A stretch of DNA of 64,000 nucleotides from Agromyces badenianii (GCF_003070885.1 NZ_CP028913.1:2418001-2482000), one strand, 5' to 3'; shown: positions 35,283-44,763, counted from the first letter of the stretch. Notes: generated by a model not told the origin, from the letters alone. A program made the numbers and translations.

Positions 35283-36509
35283 ATGCCACGCAGTCGGGCT
35301 CGAGGCGATCGCCGGCTCTTCGCGTCACGGCGTCGGCGATCCGGCCCTGTTCGACACGCGGCATCCGTCGCGGTGCTCGCGCTCGTCGTGCCGCTCGTCG
35401 GGCTCGCCGCCTGCACTCCGGCACCGCCCCTGCCGAGCCCCACTCCGCTCCCGACGACGGATGCGCCGACGACGCCGCCTCCCCCGTCGCCGGTCGCCCC
35501 GCCGCCGGTGCTGCAGCCGGCCGGCGCACCCGAATCGATCGCGTCGGGGCTCGATGCGCCGTGGTCGATCCTCGTGCTGCCGAACGGGGGCGTGCTCGTC
35601 AGCGAGCGCGACCGCGGCGACATCGTCGAGGTGCTCGCCGACGGTTCGCTGCGCGTGGCTGCGACTGTGCCCGGCGTGGCGCCGGGCGGAGAGGGCGGAC
35701 TCCTCGGCCTCGCGTTCCTCGCCGGCGACGGCGACCGGCCCGATCGCGTCTACGCCTACCACACCGCCGAGTCCGACAACCGGGTCGTGCGGCTGCCGCT
35801 CGGCGGCGCACCGGGCGCCCTCACGCTCGGCGCAGTCGAACCCGTGCTCACCGGCATCCCGCGCGGCGGCGCCAACCACAACGGGGGCCGCATCGCCTTC
35901 GGTCCCGACGGCCTGCTCTACGTGACGAGCGGCGACGCGGGCAACCGAGACGCCGCGCAGGATCCGGCATCCCTGTCGGGCAAGATCCTCCGCGTGACCG
36001 CCGACGGGGCTCCCGCACCCGGCAACCCCTTCGACAACGCGGTGTGGACGCTCGGGCACCGGAATCCGCAGGGCCTGGCGTGGGACGCGCGGGGCGAGAT
36101 GTGGGCCGCCGAGTTCGGTCAGAACGCCCTCGACGAGCTCAATCGCATCTCGCGCGGAGGCAACTACGGCTGGCCGATCGTCGAGGGTGCGGCGGGCGAC
36201 GGGCGCTTCATCGACCCGGTCTCGCAGTGGCCGACCTCCGAGGCGAGCCCGAGCGGCCTGGCCGTGGTCGGCGACACGCTCTTCCTCGCCGCGCTGCGCG
36301 GCGAACGCGTCTGGACCGTCGCTCCGGCGACGGCGGGCGGCGCGCTCGCGGTGACCCCGTGGTTCACGGGCGAGCTCGGCCGCATCCGCGACGTCGCGGC
36401 CGGCCCCGACGGATCGCTGTGGCTGCTGTCGAACAACACCGACGGTCGCGGCTCGCCGGAGGACGGCGACGACCGGCTGTACCGGGTGCCGCTCGCACCG
36501 GCGGGGTGA
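35283..36509 (+). CDS. Lipoprotein PQQ-dependent glucose/sorbosone dehydrogenase-like protein
   Basis: 408 residues. A signal peptide with lipobox (VVPLVGLAAC) anchors it outside the membrane, followed by a Pro/Thr-rich linker and a six-bladed propeller of the GSDH family. Motifs: LDAPWSILVLPNGGVLVSER, GANHNGGRIAFGPDGLLYVT, SGDAGN, LGHRNPQGLAWD and NYGWP. The His of NHNGG is a family active-site residue. Whether it uses PQQ and which sugar it oxidises is unknown; no PQQ biosynthesis genes are nearby. GGGAGG precedes the ATG at 35283. Confidence 0.85.
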   Translation: MPRSRARGDRRLFASRRRRSGPVRHAASVAVLALVVPLVGLAACTPAPPLPSPTPLPTTDAPTTPPPPSPVAPPPVLQPAGAPESIASGLDAPWSILVLPNGGVLVSERDRGDIVEVLADGSLRVAATVPGVAPGGEGGLLGLAFLAGDGDRPDRVYAYHTAESDNRVVRLPLGGAPGALTLGAVEPVLTGIPRGGANHNGGRIAFGPDGLLYVTSGDAGNRDAAQDPASLSGKILRVTADGAPAPGNPFDNAVWTLGHRNPQGLAWDARGEMWAAEFGQNALDELNRISRGGNYGWPIVEGAAGDGRFIDPVSQWPTSEASPSGLAVVGDTLFLAALRGERVWTVAPATAGGALAVTPWFTGELGRIRDVAAGPDGSLWLLSNNTDGRGSPEDGDDRLYRVPLAPAG

Positions 36510-36586
36510 GCGCGCCGGAATCCGCACTCCGGCGGCGAACGGCCGTCTCCTTTCCGGTGACACCCGTCGGGACTATTCTCTGTTCC

Positions 36587-37084
36587 ATGGCGGATCTCGA
36601 GCGGGTGCGACGGTGGGCCGAGGCGCTCATCGTGCTGCACCTCGACGCCGCCGTCTGGAGTTTCGACTTCGACAACGCGAAGAAGCGGGCCGGCCTCTGC
36701 AACTACACCGAGAAGCGCATCTCAGTCTCCCGGTACCTCGCCGCCCGGTACGACGACGACGAGATCCACCAGATCCTGCTGCACGAGGTCGCCCACGCCC
36801 TCGCCGGGCCGCGCGCCGGTCACGGGCCGAAATGGGCGTCGACCGCCGCGCGACTCGGCTACGTCGGCCGGCGCACCCACGACGGCGAGGTGGCGCACGA
36901 ACTCGCGCCGTGGGTCGGGCGCTGCCCGGCAGGTCACGAGCACTTCCGCTACCGCGAGCCGCAGCGCCAGCTCAGCTGCGGGCTGTGCCGTCGGGGCTTC
37001 GACCAGGCCAATCTCATCGCCTGGCACCGGCGGGAGATCACCTCGGCGGTGCGTCGCAAGGCCGCGAGCGCCGCCGCCGGCTGA
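36587..37084 (+). CDS. SprT-like zinc metalloprotease domain protein
   Basis: 165 residues. N-terminal SprT-like fold with RRWAEALIVLHLDAAVWSFD and the catalytic HExxH in QILLHEVAHALAGPRAGHGP, whose third ligand is the downstream His. The C-terminus is a zinc ribbon: CPAGHEHFRYREPQRQLSCG followed by LC. Relatives include SprT/Spartan proteases that degrade DNA-protein crosslinks; the bacterial role is not settled. TATTCT (36574-36579) lies 7 nt before the ATG (leaderless). Confidence 0.85.
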   Translation: MADLERVRRWAEALIVLHLDAAVWSFDFDNAKKRAGLCNYTEKRISVSRYLAARYDDDEIHQILLHEVAHALAGPRAGHGPKWASTAARLGYVGRRTHDGEVAHELAPWVGRCPAGHEHFRYREPQRQLSCGLCRRGFDQANLIAWHRREITSAVRRKAASAAAG

Positions 37085-37121
37085 GGATTCTCCGCACGCC
37101 GCCACCGGCTACATTGGTCGA

Positions 37122-37733
37122 ATGCCCGTTTCAACCGTCTCGATCGCAGTCGGGCAATGGGTCACCACCGATGAGGGCATCCGCTGGTGGTTCGACTCGG
37201 GGTCGTTCGCGCTCGACTTCGCCTACACCGGTCGGATCGGCGGGTTGCGGGCGGTCGAACTGCTGCACGCCCCCGACGACCTCACGGGCTGGCTGCACGA
37301 GCGGTTCCCGGTCGCCGTGGGTGCTGCGCGCTCCCGCGACCTCTTCGACGCGATCGCCCTGCGCGACGCGATCAGCCGCATGGCGGTTGCCGCGAGTCGC
37401 GACGAGGCCATGCGCGGCGCCGACATCGACCTCGTGAACCTCTACGCCGCGACGCCCGACATCCCGCCGTCGCTGCCCGGCGGCACTCGGCAGGCCGGGC
37501 GCTCGGTGCAGACCGTCGCCCAGTCGCTCTCGACCATCGCACGCGACGCCGTCGACCTCTTCTCCCCCGACAACGCGGAGCGCATCCGCTGCTGCTCGGG
37601 CACCGACTGCGAGGTCGTCTACCTCGACACGTCTCGCGCCTCGACCCGTCGCTGGTGCTCGATGCAGCGGTGCGGCAACCGCGCGAAGGTGCGCGCGCAC
37701 CGTGCGCGGAAGGCCGTGAACGCCGCAGCGTGA
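37122..37733 (+). CDS. ABATE/CGNR zinc-finger domain protein
   Basis: 203 residues. N-terminal ABATE-type region (WWFDSGSFALDFAYTGRIGG, ARSRDLFDAIALRDAISRMA), C-terminal CGNR zinc finger with Cys pairs in IRCCSGTDCEVVYLD and RRWCSMQRCGNRAKVRAHRA. The family is thought to be stress-linked transcription regulators that bind DNA through the CGNR finger. TACATT (37110-37115) lies 6 nt before the ATG (leaderless). Target genes are unknown. Confidence 0.85.
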   Translation: MPVSTVSIAVGQWVTTDEGIRWWFDSGSFALDFAYTGRIGGLRAVELLHAPDDLTGWLHERFPVAVGAARSRDLFDAIALRDAISRMAVAASRDEAMRGADIDLVNLYAATPDIPPSLPGGTRQAGRSVQTVAQSLSTIARDAVDLFSPDNAERIRCCSGTDCEVVYLDTSRASTRRWCSMQRCGNRAKVRAHRARKAVNAAA

Positions 37734-37804
37734 CCCGGCGCAGCCGCGAGACCGCGGGCGCGCGACCACCGTGAGCGATCGCAGCGCGCGATCGCAGCGC
37801 GCGA

Positions 37805-38389
37805 TCAGTCGGCGGATGCCTCGGAGCGGACGTCGCCGGCCCTGACGACGCGAGCGGCATCGCTCGAGTCGAGTGCGGCGAGCGCGTGCAGCTCGCCGGG
37901 CGCCATGCCCGCCGCTGCGGCGGCCCGGCCCGACGAAGACGCCGAGGTCAGGTGCCGCACCGCCCGGCGCAGGCCCCCGAACGCGGCTGCGGCGACCGCC
38001 GCCTCGGGCGAGGTGTCGTCGATGCCGAGCACAGCGAGCGCGTCGATGACGGCACCGGCGCCGAGCAGGTCATCGGCGGTGAACGACGCCTCGGCATCGC
38101 CCGCGGCGATGACGGCGATGAAGGCCCGACGGCCGAGGCGCGCCTGCTCTCCGAGGATCCAGCGGGCGGTCGCCGTCGCGTCGACGAGGCCTGCGGCGAG
38201 CAGCGCCGCACGCTCGGGCACGCTGCCGACGACGGCTTCGGGAAGCACCGGCGCCGAGGCATCCGGCACCACATCGACCCAGACGACGATGTCGATGCCC
38301 TCGGCGGTGCGGGCGGAACCTCGACGGCCCCAGTCGAACCGCACCTGATACGTCGATTGGGCGTCGTGGCGCGGGCTCTGCTCGTTCAC
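37805..38389 (-). CDS. ComB-like (2-phosphosulfolactate phosphatase family) protein, short
   Basis: 194 residues. YQVRFDWGRRGSARTAEGID, VVWVDVV, FIAVIAAGDA and ALDSSDAARVV recall the ComB family, whose founding member acts in coenzyme M synthesis; actinobacteria have homologues without that pathway. Family members are usually about 230-240 residues. The second GTG (38389) is chosen as start because TAGCCT (38396-38401) lies 6 nt before it; a GTG at 38395 touches the -10. Activity is not predictable. Confidence 0.55.
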   Translation of the reverse strand: MNEQSPRHDAQSTYQVRFDWGRRGSARTAEGIDIVVWVDVVPDASAPVLPEAVVGSVPERAALLAAGLVDATATARWILGEQARLGRRAFIAVIAAGDAEASFTADDLLGAGAVIDALAVLGIDDTSPEAAVAAAAFGGLRRAVRHLTSASSSGRAAAAAGMAPGELHALAALDSSDAARVVRAGDVRSEASAD

Positions 38390-38430
38390 CCGCACAGGCT
38401 ATCCCGACTCGGTCCGCGGCAGGCGACCGC

Positions 38431-39684
38431 TCAGCGGGCTCGGTAGAGCGCGAGCGCCTCGGCGTCGTTCGCCCGCGACGTCGCACGGCGGGCCGCGTCG
38501 AGCGCCGCGACCGGATCGGGCTCCTGATGCGCGATCATGAGCTGCCGCTCGGCCTCGGCGAGTCGGGTGCGTGCGTCGGCACCGACCGCATGACCGCCGC
38601 GGTCGATCGCCGCCCGAGCGACCCGCAACTGGCTCTCGGCGATGGCGATCGCGCCGCCGAGCGCTCCGCGAGCGCCGTCGAGCCGTCCTTGGGCGTTGCG
38701 CGCCGCCGCCCGGGCCACCTCGAGACGGTCGCGGCATGCGCGCAGCCGGTCGCGGGCGGCGAATGGGTCGCCGACGAGCTCTGCTCTCCCGACGAGGGCC
38801 GCGGAGCCCTCTCCGATCGCCGCGCCGAGCGCCTCGGCGGCACCGGGCTCCTCGTGCACGTCGCGCTCGCGCCTGGCCGCCACGAGCTCGCGGTCGAGGG
38901 CGGCGGCCTCGTCCGAGGCTTCGGCCTGCGCCGCGGCGAGGGACAGTTCCATCGCATCGATCTCGTCGAGGTCGCGGGCCGCTCGCTCGAGACCGTCGCT
39001 CGCGAACCCCACGCCGTCGGCGGCCGGATCTGCGCGGGCGAGCCGCGACTCGGCATCGTCGAGCGCGACTCCGACCTCGGCGAGCACGCTGTCGACACGC
39101 GTCGCAGCGGCCCGGGCCGTGGCGAGGGCCGACGGAGCGAACCTCGTCGACAGGCGTCCGAGCATCGACTCGGCCTCGGCACGGCGGCGGGCGAGCCGCT
39201 CGGCCTGCGCTCGAAGGGCCGGCAGCTCGGCGTGCGCGCCCCGCTCGACACGGCGCCGCGACGCGAGCGCGCCCTCCGCCTCGTCGAGGGCGCCGATCAC
39301 CGAGGTGCAGAGTCCCTCGATGCGGGCGGTCCAGGTGCGGCGTTCGGCCGCGGTGTCGGCTTCGGCATCGTCGAGGCGCTGCTGCAGCACGAACGCCTCG
39401 CGCATCCACCCGCGTGCCGAGTCGAGTGCCGCACGCATCGAGCGCACCTCGTTCTCGCCGAACTGCGCCTCGGCGTAGGCGAGCTCGCGTTCGGCGTCGC
39501 GCACGGCGTTGTCGGCCCGCACGATGAGCCCCTTGGCCCGCACCTCTGCGACACTCCCCTCGGCGAGCGCGGCCCGCTCCCTGCGGGCGCCGCTGCGTCG
39601 AAGCGCGACCCCCGCACCGACGAGTCCGGCAGCCGCGACGGCGACGACGAGGAGGGAGGGCAACCACCAGAGTCCGTCGGGCAT
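38431..39684 (-). CDS. Hypothetical single-helix membrane protein with long coiled coil
   Basis: 417 residues from MPDGLWWLPSLLVVAVAAAG: one N-terminal membrane helix (about residues 6-27), then almost continuous Ala/Arg/Glu-rich alpha-helix with coiled-coil character to the end (NAVRDAERELAYAEAQFGEN, RLAEAERQLMIAHQ). It resembles the helical part of larger actinobacterial TPM-domain proteins, but no TPM domain is present. TAGACT (39692-39697) lies 7 nt before the ATG (leaderless). Function unknown. Confidence 0.65.
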   Translation of the reverse strand: MPDGLWWLPSLLVVAVAAAGLVGAGVALRRSGARRERAALAEGSVAEVRAKGLIVRADNAVRDAERELAYAEAQFGENEVRSMRAALDSARGWMREAFVLQQRLDDAEADTAAERRTWTARIEGLCTSVIGALDEAEGALASRRRVERGAHAELPALRAQAERLARRRAEAESMLGRLSTRFAPSALATARAAATRVDSVLAEVGVALDDAESRLARADPAADGVGFASDGLERAARDLDEIDAMELSLAAAQAEASDEAAALDRELVAARRERDVHEEPGAAEALGAAIGEGSAALVGRAELVGDPFAARDRLRACRDRLEVARAAARNAQGRLDGARGALGGAIAIAESQLRVARAAIDRGGHAVGADARTRLAEAERQLMIAHQEPDPVAALDAARRATSRANDAEALALYRAR

Positions 39685-39784
39685 GTGCGGGAGTCTAGGC
39701 GCTCCGAACCGGCGCTCGCCGTGCGTCGGCTTCGAATCCGGCGTTGCGCTTGGCAGGCGCATCCGACCGTCTTACTCTCAGCTC

Positions 39785-40344
<560 letters not shown>

Positions 40345-40348
<4 letters not shown>

Positions 40349-40974
40349 CCGACACATTGGGCGCTCTCCAACTGGCCGATTGGCGACGACGCGTCTTCGG
40401 GCTCTACTCGGGCGTGCGGCAGTTGAGCGTGCACTCCCCTGCGGCCGGCCACGAGCTGTGGAAGTCGGCGCGCGACGAGCTCTTCGCGGGGCATCCGCAA
40501 TCGCCGCTGCTGCCCGACGACCGCGCGCGATTCACGGGGCTCACGGTGGCCAGGTACGACCCCGACTGGCGTTTCGAGCTCGAGGTGCGCCGCGCGGCCG
40601 AGCCCACGCGCATCACCGTCGACAGCGCGACCGACGGCGTGATCCCGTTCTCGCTCGTCGGCGAGGTGCGCATCCCGTATCTCGGCACCCTCGACGTGTG
40701 GCGGCTCACCGGCTACGGCGGCGGGCTCTTCGTGCCCGTCAAAGACCTGCTCGCCGGCACACCCGGCGGCACGTACGGCGGCGGCCGATACCTGCTCGAC
40801 GCGGTGAAGGGCGCCGACCTCGGGCCCGGGGCCGAGCCCGACTCCATCGTCATCGACTTCAACTTCGCCTACAACCCGTCGTGCGCCTACGATCCGTCGT
40901 GGTCGTGCCCGCTCGCCCAGCCGGGCAACACGTTGCGCGAAGACGTGCCAGTCGGTGAGCGGATGCCGCGCTGA
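40345..40974 (+). CDS. DUF1684 family protein
   Basis: 209 residues, beginning MTDTLGALQLADWRRRVFGL. Family hallmarks: WKSARDELFAGHPQSPLLPD, FTGLTVARYDP, GGTYGGGRYLLDAVKGADLG, and the C-terminal IDFNFAYNPSCAYDPSWSCP. The conserved Asn, Tyr and Cys of that last motif are intact. The family has no established function. It is translationally coupled to the SRPBCC-like gene. Confidence 0.85.
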
Positions 40975-40997
40975 AGGCGGTTGCACAGGAGCATCCG
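40959..40997. repeat. Inverted pair AGCGGATGC / GCATCCGCT at the end of the DUF1684 gene
   Basis: A 9-bp perfect inverted repeat spans the DUF1684 stop codon, with a spacer of about 20 nt. TAGAGT follows directly and could be a -10 for the helicase transcript. Another paired instance of the frequent word; possibly a weak terminator. Confidence 0.5.
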
Positions 40998-41207
40998 CTA
41001 GAGTGGACGACGGCGAGCGCGGTGAACGCGCCGCCTGCGTCGTAGAAACGCTTCCGGGCACTGTGCATTCGTGCAGGGGCCCGTTGACTCTCATACGGCG
41101 AACGGATGCGCCGACCGGCGCCTTCGCCACAACACCCACCGCCGGGTCGAGAACCCTCCGCTTCACAGAGCTCGAACCAGCGGTGCGCTCTGCCCTGAAA
41201 GGCACCA

Positions 41208-42779
41208 GTGACCGACATCACCTTCAGCACGCTCGGCGTGCCGGCCCCCCTCGTCGCGGCCCTCGCCGCCGACGGCAAGACCACCGCGTTCCCGATCCAG
41301 GTCGACACGCTGCCCGACACGCTCGCCGGGCGCGACGTGCTCGGTCGCGGCAAGACCGGCTCGGGCAAGACCATCGCCTTCGCGCTGCCCTTGGTCGCGC
41401 GCCTCGGCACCACGCTCGCCGGCGGCCGTCGCCGTCCGGGCCGCCCGCTCGCGCTCGTGCTCGCACCGACGCGTGAACTCGCCACCCAGATCGACGCGGT
41501 GCTTGCACCGCTCGCCGCCGCCTACGACCTGAAGACCACGACGATCTTCGGCGGCATCAGCCAGAAGCGCCAGGTCGACGCGCTGCGCGCCGGCGTCGAC
41601 ATCGTCGTCGCCTGCCCCGGTCGCCTCGAAGACCTCATGAAGCAGGGCTTCGTCACGCTCGACGCCGTCGAGATCACCGTGCTCGACGAGGCCGACCACA
41701 TGGCCGACCTCGGCTTCCTGCCCGTCGTCACGCGCATCATGGACAAGACCCCCTCGGGCGGGCAGCGACTGCTGTTCTCCGCGACGCTCGACAACGGCGT
41801 GGACAAGCTCGTCAAGCGCTTCCTCCACAACGAGGTGCTGCACTCGGTCGACGAGGCCACCTCGCACGTCGCCGCGATGACCCACCACGTGTTCGAGGTC
41901 GCCGACGTCGACGCGAAGAACGACCTCGTGAAGACGCTCGCGAGCGGCACCGGCCGCCGCATCCTCTTCATGCGCACCAAGCACCACGCCAAGAAGCTCG
42001 CGAAGAAGCTCACCGAGCAGGGCATCCCGGCCGTCGACCTGCACGGCAACCTCTCGCAGCCGCAGCGCGACCGCAACCTCGCTGCGTTCTCCGACGGCTC
42101 GGCCAACGTCATGGTCGCCACGGATGTCGCGGCGCGCGGCGTGCACGTCGACAACATCGAGCTCGTGATCCACGTCGACCCGCCCATGGAGCACAAGGCG
42201 TACCTGCACCGTTCGGGCCGCACCGCCCGTGCCGGCAGCGAGGGCGACGTCGTCACCATCAGCCTGCCCGCGCAGAAGCAAGACCTGAAGACGCTCCTGC
42301 GCAAGGCCGCGATCACCGTCACCCCGCAGCAGGTCACCGCGACCTCACCGGCCGTGACGACGCTCGTCGGCGACGTCGCCCCCTACGTGAAGCCGCTGCC
42401 GCGCGCCGCGGTGGCGCAGCAGGGCGGCGGCGGTCGCTCGCAGGGCGCCAACGCCCAGCGCAAGCGCGCCGCTCGCGACGAGCGCGGCGGCGAGTCGCGC
42501 ACGAGCACGGGTGCCGGCGCCGGCCAGGGCCGCGGACGCGGTCGCGGCGGCAACGGGCAGGCGGATGTCGCGGGCGCACCTCGACGCGATCGCTCCGGCC
42601 GCCCGGCCGAAGCACGCGCGAACGCCCCGAAGCAGGGCGGCGGCCAGGGCCGCGGCGCGCAGACCACCGGCGCGCAGCGCGGGGCATCCGGTCGTTCGGG
42701 CGCGAAGCAGCCGCTTCGCGTCGGCAGCCTCGTCTCGCCCTCGGGCAACGCCCGCGGAAACCGCCGCGCGCAGGGCTGA
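41208..42779 (+). CDS. DEAD-box RNA helicase with Arg/Gly-rich tail
   Basis: 523 residues from a GTG with GAAAGG 5-6 nt upstream. All core motifs are visible: Q motif (FPIQVDTL), motif I GKTGSGKT, PTRELA, GG, motif II DEAD (VLDEADHM), motif III SAT, then RTKHHAKKLA, DVAARGVHVDN and HRSGRTARAG. The C-terminal ~150 residues are basic and rich in Gly, Arg and Gln, typical of RNA-binding tails. A leader of roughly 200 nt precedes it, as for cold-shock-type helicases. Two hairpins follow. Confidence 0.93.
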   Translation: MTDITFSTLGVPAPLVAALAADGKTTAFPIQVDTLPDTLAGRDVLGRGKTGSGKTIAFALPLVARLGTTLAGGRRRPGRPLALVLAPTRELATQIDAVLAPLAAAYDLKTTTIFGGISQKRQVDALRAGVDIVVACPGRLEDLMKQGFVTLDAVEITVLDEADHMADLGFLPVVTRIMDKTPSGGQRLLFSATLDNGVDKLVKRFLHNEVLHSVDEATSHVAAMTHHVFEVADVDAKNDLVKTLASGTGRRILFMRTKHHAKKLAKKLTEQGIPAVDLHGNLSQPQRDRNLAAFSDGSANVMVATDVAARGVHVDNIELVIHVDPPMEHKAYLHRSGRTARAGSEGDVVTISLPAQKQDLKTLLRKAAITVTPQQVTATSPAVTTLVGDVAPYVKPLPRAAVAQQGGGGRSQGANAQRKRAARDERGGESRTSTGAGAGQGRGRGRGGNGQADVAGAPRRDRSGRPAEARANAPKQGGGQGRGAQTTGAQRGASGRSGAKQPLRVGSLVSPSGNARGNRRAQG

Positions 42780-42784
42780 GCTCC

Positions 42785-42803
42785 GGCGCCGCTGAGCGGC
42801 GCC
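42785..42803. repeat. Hairpin just after the helicase gene
   Basis: GGCGCCGC (42785-42792) and GCGGCGCC (42796-42803) form a perfect 8-bp stem with the loop TGA, 5 nt after the stop. Probably part of a double terminator with the next hairpin. Confidence 0.55.
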
Positions 42804-42820
42804 GCCGACCCATGCCGCTG

Positions 42821-42855
42821 AACGGCCCCGACGAGCCTCGCTCGTCGGGGCCGTT
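42821..42855 (+). terminator. Terminator after the DEAD-box helicase
   Basis: AACGGCCCCGACGAG (42821-42835) and CTCGTCGGGGCCGTT (42841-42855) form a perfect 15-bp stem with a 5-nt loop. The TT at the end of the stem and CGCCGTTC beyond are only mildly T-rich, but stem strength and position favour a terminator. Confidence 0.8.
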
Positions 42856-42911
42856 CGCCGTTCACTCTCACTCGATTTCGCCGCACGCGCGCGCTGGCTT
42901 AGTCTCGGGTC

Positions 42912-43415
42912 ATGAGCACCGAAGTCGTTGCCGAAGTCGTCGTCCGCCCCATCCGGGATTCCGATGTCGAAGCCCTCGGTCGCGTGCACGCCACATGCTG
43001 GCACGAGACCTACGACCACCTGATCAGCGCCGCCGCGTTCGAGCACCTCTCGCCCCGCCGCATGGCCGAGCTCTGGACCCACCTCGCCTCGCGCGGCGAG
43101 GAGTACTCGCAGTTCGCCGCCCTCGTCGACGGTGAGATCGTCGGCTTCGTCGGCTCGGGGCCCGCGCGCGACGACGACGCCCCGCGCGACCGCGAGCTCT
43201 TCTTCATCTACCTGCTCGACGCCTACCACGGCACCGGCATCGGCCAGAAGCTCTTCGACGCCGCCGTCGGCGAGGGCCCCGTCTACCTCTGGGTCGCTTC
43301 CGACAACCCGCGCGCCCACCGGTTCTACGCCCGCAACGGCTTCTCCGCCGACGGCGCGGAGCAGGTGCAGCCGTTCCTCGGAGAAGAGATCCACGAGGTG
43401 CGGCTCGTTCGCTGA
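42912..43415 (+). CDS. GNAT family N-acetyltransferase
   Basis: 167 residues. N-terminal RPIRDSDVEALGRVHATCWH, the acetyl-CoA pyrophosphate-binding motif LLDAYHGTGIGQKLFDAAVG, and VASDNPRAHRFYARNGF, all characteristic of GNAT proteins of the RimI-like group. Substrate unknown. TAGTCT (42900-42905) lies 6 nt before the ATG (leaderless). Confidence 0.87.
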   Translation: MSTEVVAEVVVRPIRDSDVEALGRVHATCWHETYDHLISAAAFEHLSPRRMAELWTHLASRGEEYSQFAALVDGEIVGFVGSGPARDDDAPRDRELFFIYLLDAYHGTGIGQKLFDAAVGEGPVYLWVASDNPRAHRFYARNGFSADGAEQVQPFLGEEIHEVRLVR

Positions 43416-43426
43416 GGCGGCGGCAG

Positions 43427-43488
43427 GCGCCGGCACGACAGCCGGCGCGGTGCTGCGTTCGCGTTGAACGGCCGGTTCAGCGCAGCAC
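43427..43488. terminator. Hairpins between convergent GNAT and NUDIX genes
   Basis: GCGCCGGC/GCCGGCGC (43427-43434 with 43441-43448) is followed by GTGCTGCG/CGCAGCAC (43450-43457 with 43481-43488), the latter with an inner TGAAC/GTTCA stem. Sitting between two convergent genes with 75 bp between their stops, they probably stop transcription from both sides. Confidence 0.55.
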
Positions 43489-43490
43489 TG

Positions 43491-44072
43491 CTACCGGAGC
43501 ACGCCCACTGAGGCCAGCGCCTGCTTCACGAGCGTTCCGCGGCCGCCCTCCATCTCGGCGGCGACGCCCTCGCTGACCGCTTCGGCCGGAGTCATCCAGG
43601 TCACCTCGAGGGCGTCCTGACGAGGTTCGCAGGTGCCGGTGACCGGCACCACGAACGCGAGCGAGACCGCATGCTGACGTTCGTCGGTGAACGGCGAGAT
43701 GCCGGGCAGCGGGAAGTACTCGGCGACACTGAACGGCACCGAACTCGCGGGCAGCAGCGGGAACGCCATCGGCCCGAGGTCCTTCTCGAGATGGCGGAAC
43801 AGCGCGTCGCGGATCGTCTCGCCGTACATGACCCGCCCAGACACGAGCGTGCGGGTCATCTCGCCGACGGCGTTCGCCCGCAGCAGCACGCCGACCTCGG
43901 TGACCTGCCCGAGCCCGTCGACCCGCACGGGCACCGCCTCGACGTAGAGCAGCGGCAAACGGCCGCGCAGCTCGGCGAGTTCGAGGTCGGTGAGCCACCC
44001 CGGGTTGGCCGGCGGCTTCACGACGGCCTCGTCGTCGGGGTTCCAGTCCGGGTCGGGGGTGCGTACGCTCAT
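43491..44072 (-). CDS. NUDIX hydrolase-like DUF4916 protein
   Basis: 193 residues. The actinobacterial DUF4916 pattern is clear: PGWLTDLELAELRGRLPLLY, VEAVPVRVDGLGQVTEVGVL, SGRVMYGETIRDALFRHLEK, DLGPMAFPLLP, and FTDERQHAVSLAFVVPV. The NUDIX-box region is divergent (YGETIRDALFRHLEKDLG), so pyrophosphatase activity is uncertain. ATG 44072 follows CAGAAT (44079-44084) by 6 nt. It is divergent from the esterase, with 36 bp between the two starts. Confidence 0.8.
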   Translation of the reverse strand: MSVRTPDPDWNPDDEAVVKPPANPGWLTDLELAELRGRLPLLYVEAVPVRVDGLGQVTEVGVLLRANAVGEMTRTLVSGRVMYGETIRDALFRHLEKDLGPMAFPLLPASSVPFSVAEYFPLPGISPFTDERQHAVSLAFVVPVTGTCEPRQDALEVTWMTPAEAVSEGVAAEMEGGRGTLVKQALASVGVLR

Positions 44073-44078
44073 GCCTCG

Positions 44079-44101
44079 ATTCTGCCCCACACCGCTAGCG
44101 T
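44079..44101. promoter_or_regulatory. Back-to-back -10 elements of the NUDIX and esterase genes
   Basis: CAGAAT (minus, 44079-44084) and TAGCGT (plus, 44096-44101) are 11 bp apart. Each lies 6-7 nt from its own start codon. With 36 bp in total between the two start codons, each gene's -35 would fall at or beyond the other gene's start. Confidence 0.55.
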
Positions 44102-44108
44102 TGACCCC

Positions 44109-44747
44109 ATGACCCCCGTGCAGATCGACGACGAAGCGGTGCTCTGGTCCGCATCCACAGCCGATCGCGAGGGTCGGCCGCTCCTCGTGCTGCTGCACGG
44201 ATACAACTCGAACGAGGGTGATCTGTTCGGCCTCACGCCGTACCTGCCACTCGCCCCGGCGGTCGCGTCGCTCCGCGCACCGACCTTCACCGGCTACGGC
44301 CACGCCTGGTTCCCGCTCATGAACGAGGGCCTCGAGCACTCGATCGAGGGGGCGGACGCCTCGAGCACCGCCGTCATCGACTGGCTCGACCGGGTCGCGC
44401 CGGAGACGGCGTCGGTCGGCCTGCTCGGCTTCTCGCAGGGCGGCGCGATGGCGATCGAACTGCTTCGCCGGGCACCCGAGCGGTTCGCCTTCGCGGTGAG
44501 CCTCGCGGGCTTCGCCCTTCCGGGCGACCGTGTGGGCGACGAGCGGATGTCGCAGCTTCTGCCACCCGTCTTCTGGGGTCGCGGCACGGCCGACGAGGTG
44601 ATCCCCGCGGCATCCGTCGCTCGCACCCAGACCTGGCTGCCGACGCACGCGGAGCTCGATGAGCGCATCTACGAGGGGCTCGGCCACTCGGTCTCCGAGC
44701 GCGAGCTCGCCGATGCCGCAGCCTTCCTCGCGGCCCGGTACGCCTGA
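44109..44747 (+). CDS. Alpha/beta-hydrolase of the phospholipase/carboxylesterase family
   Basis: 212 residues. LLVLLHGYNSNEGDLFGLTP (oxyanion region), nucleophile elbow LLGFSQGGAMAIELL with catalytic Ser, FWGRGTADEVIPAAS with the Asp, and YEGLGHSVSERELAD with the His. Fits the family of small carboxylesterases and acyl-protein thioesterases. TAGCGT (44096-44101) lies 7 nt before ATG 44109 (leaderless). Confidence 0.88.
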   Translation: MTPVQIDDEAVLWSASTADREGRPLLVLLHGYNSNEGDLFGLTPYLPLAPAVASLRAPTFTGYGHAWFPLMNEGLEHSIEGADASSTAVIDWLDRVAPETASVGLLGFSQGGAMAIELLRRAPERFAFAVSLAGFALPGDRVGDERMSQLLPPVFWGRGTADEVIPAASVARTQTWLPTHAELDERIYEGLGHSVSERELADAAAFLAARYA

Positions 44748-44763
44748 CGCCGAAGCGACCGGT

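Noticed and set aside
35325..36563. Minus-strand frame opposite the sugar dehydrogenase gene
   Set aside because: The plus strand encodes a complete lipoprotein with signal peptide and family motifs; the opposite frame is Arg-rich shadow.
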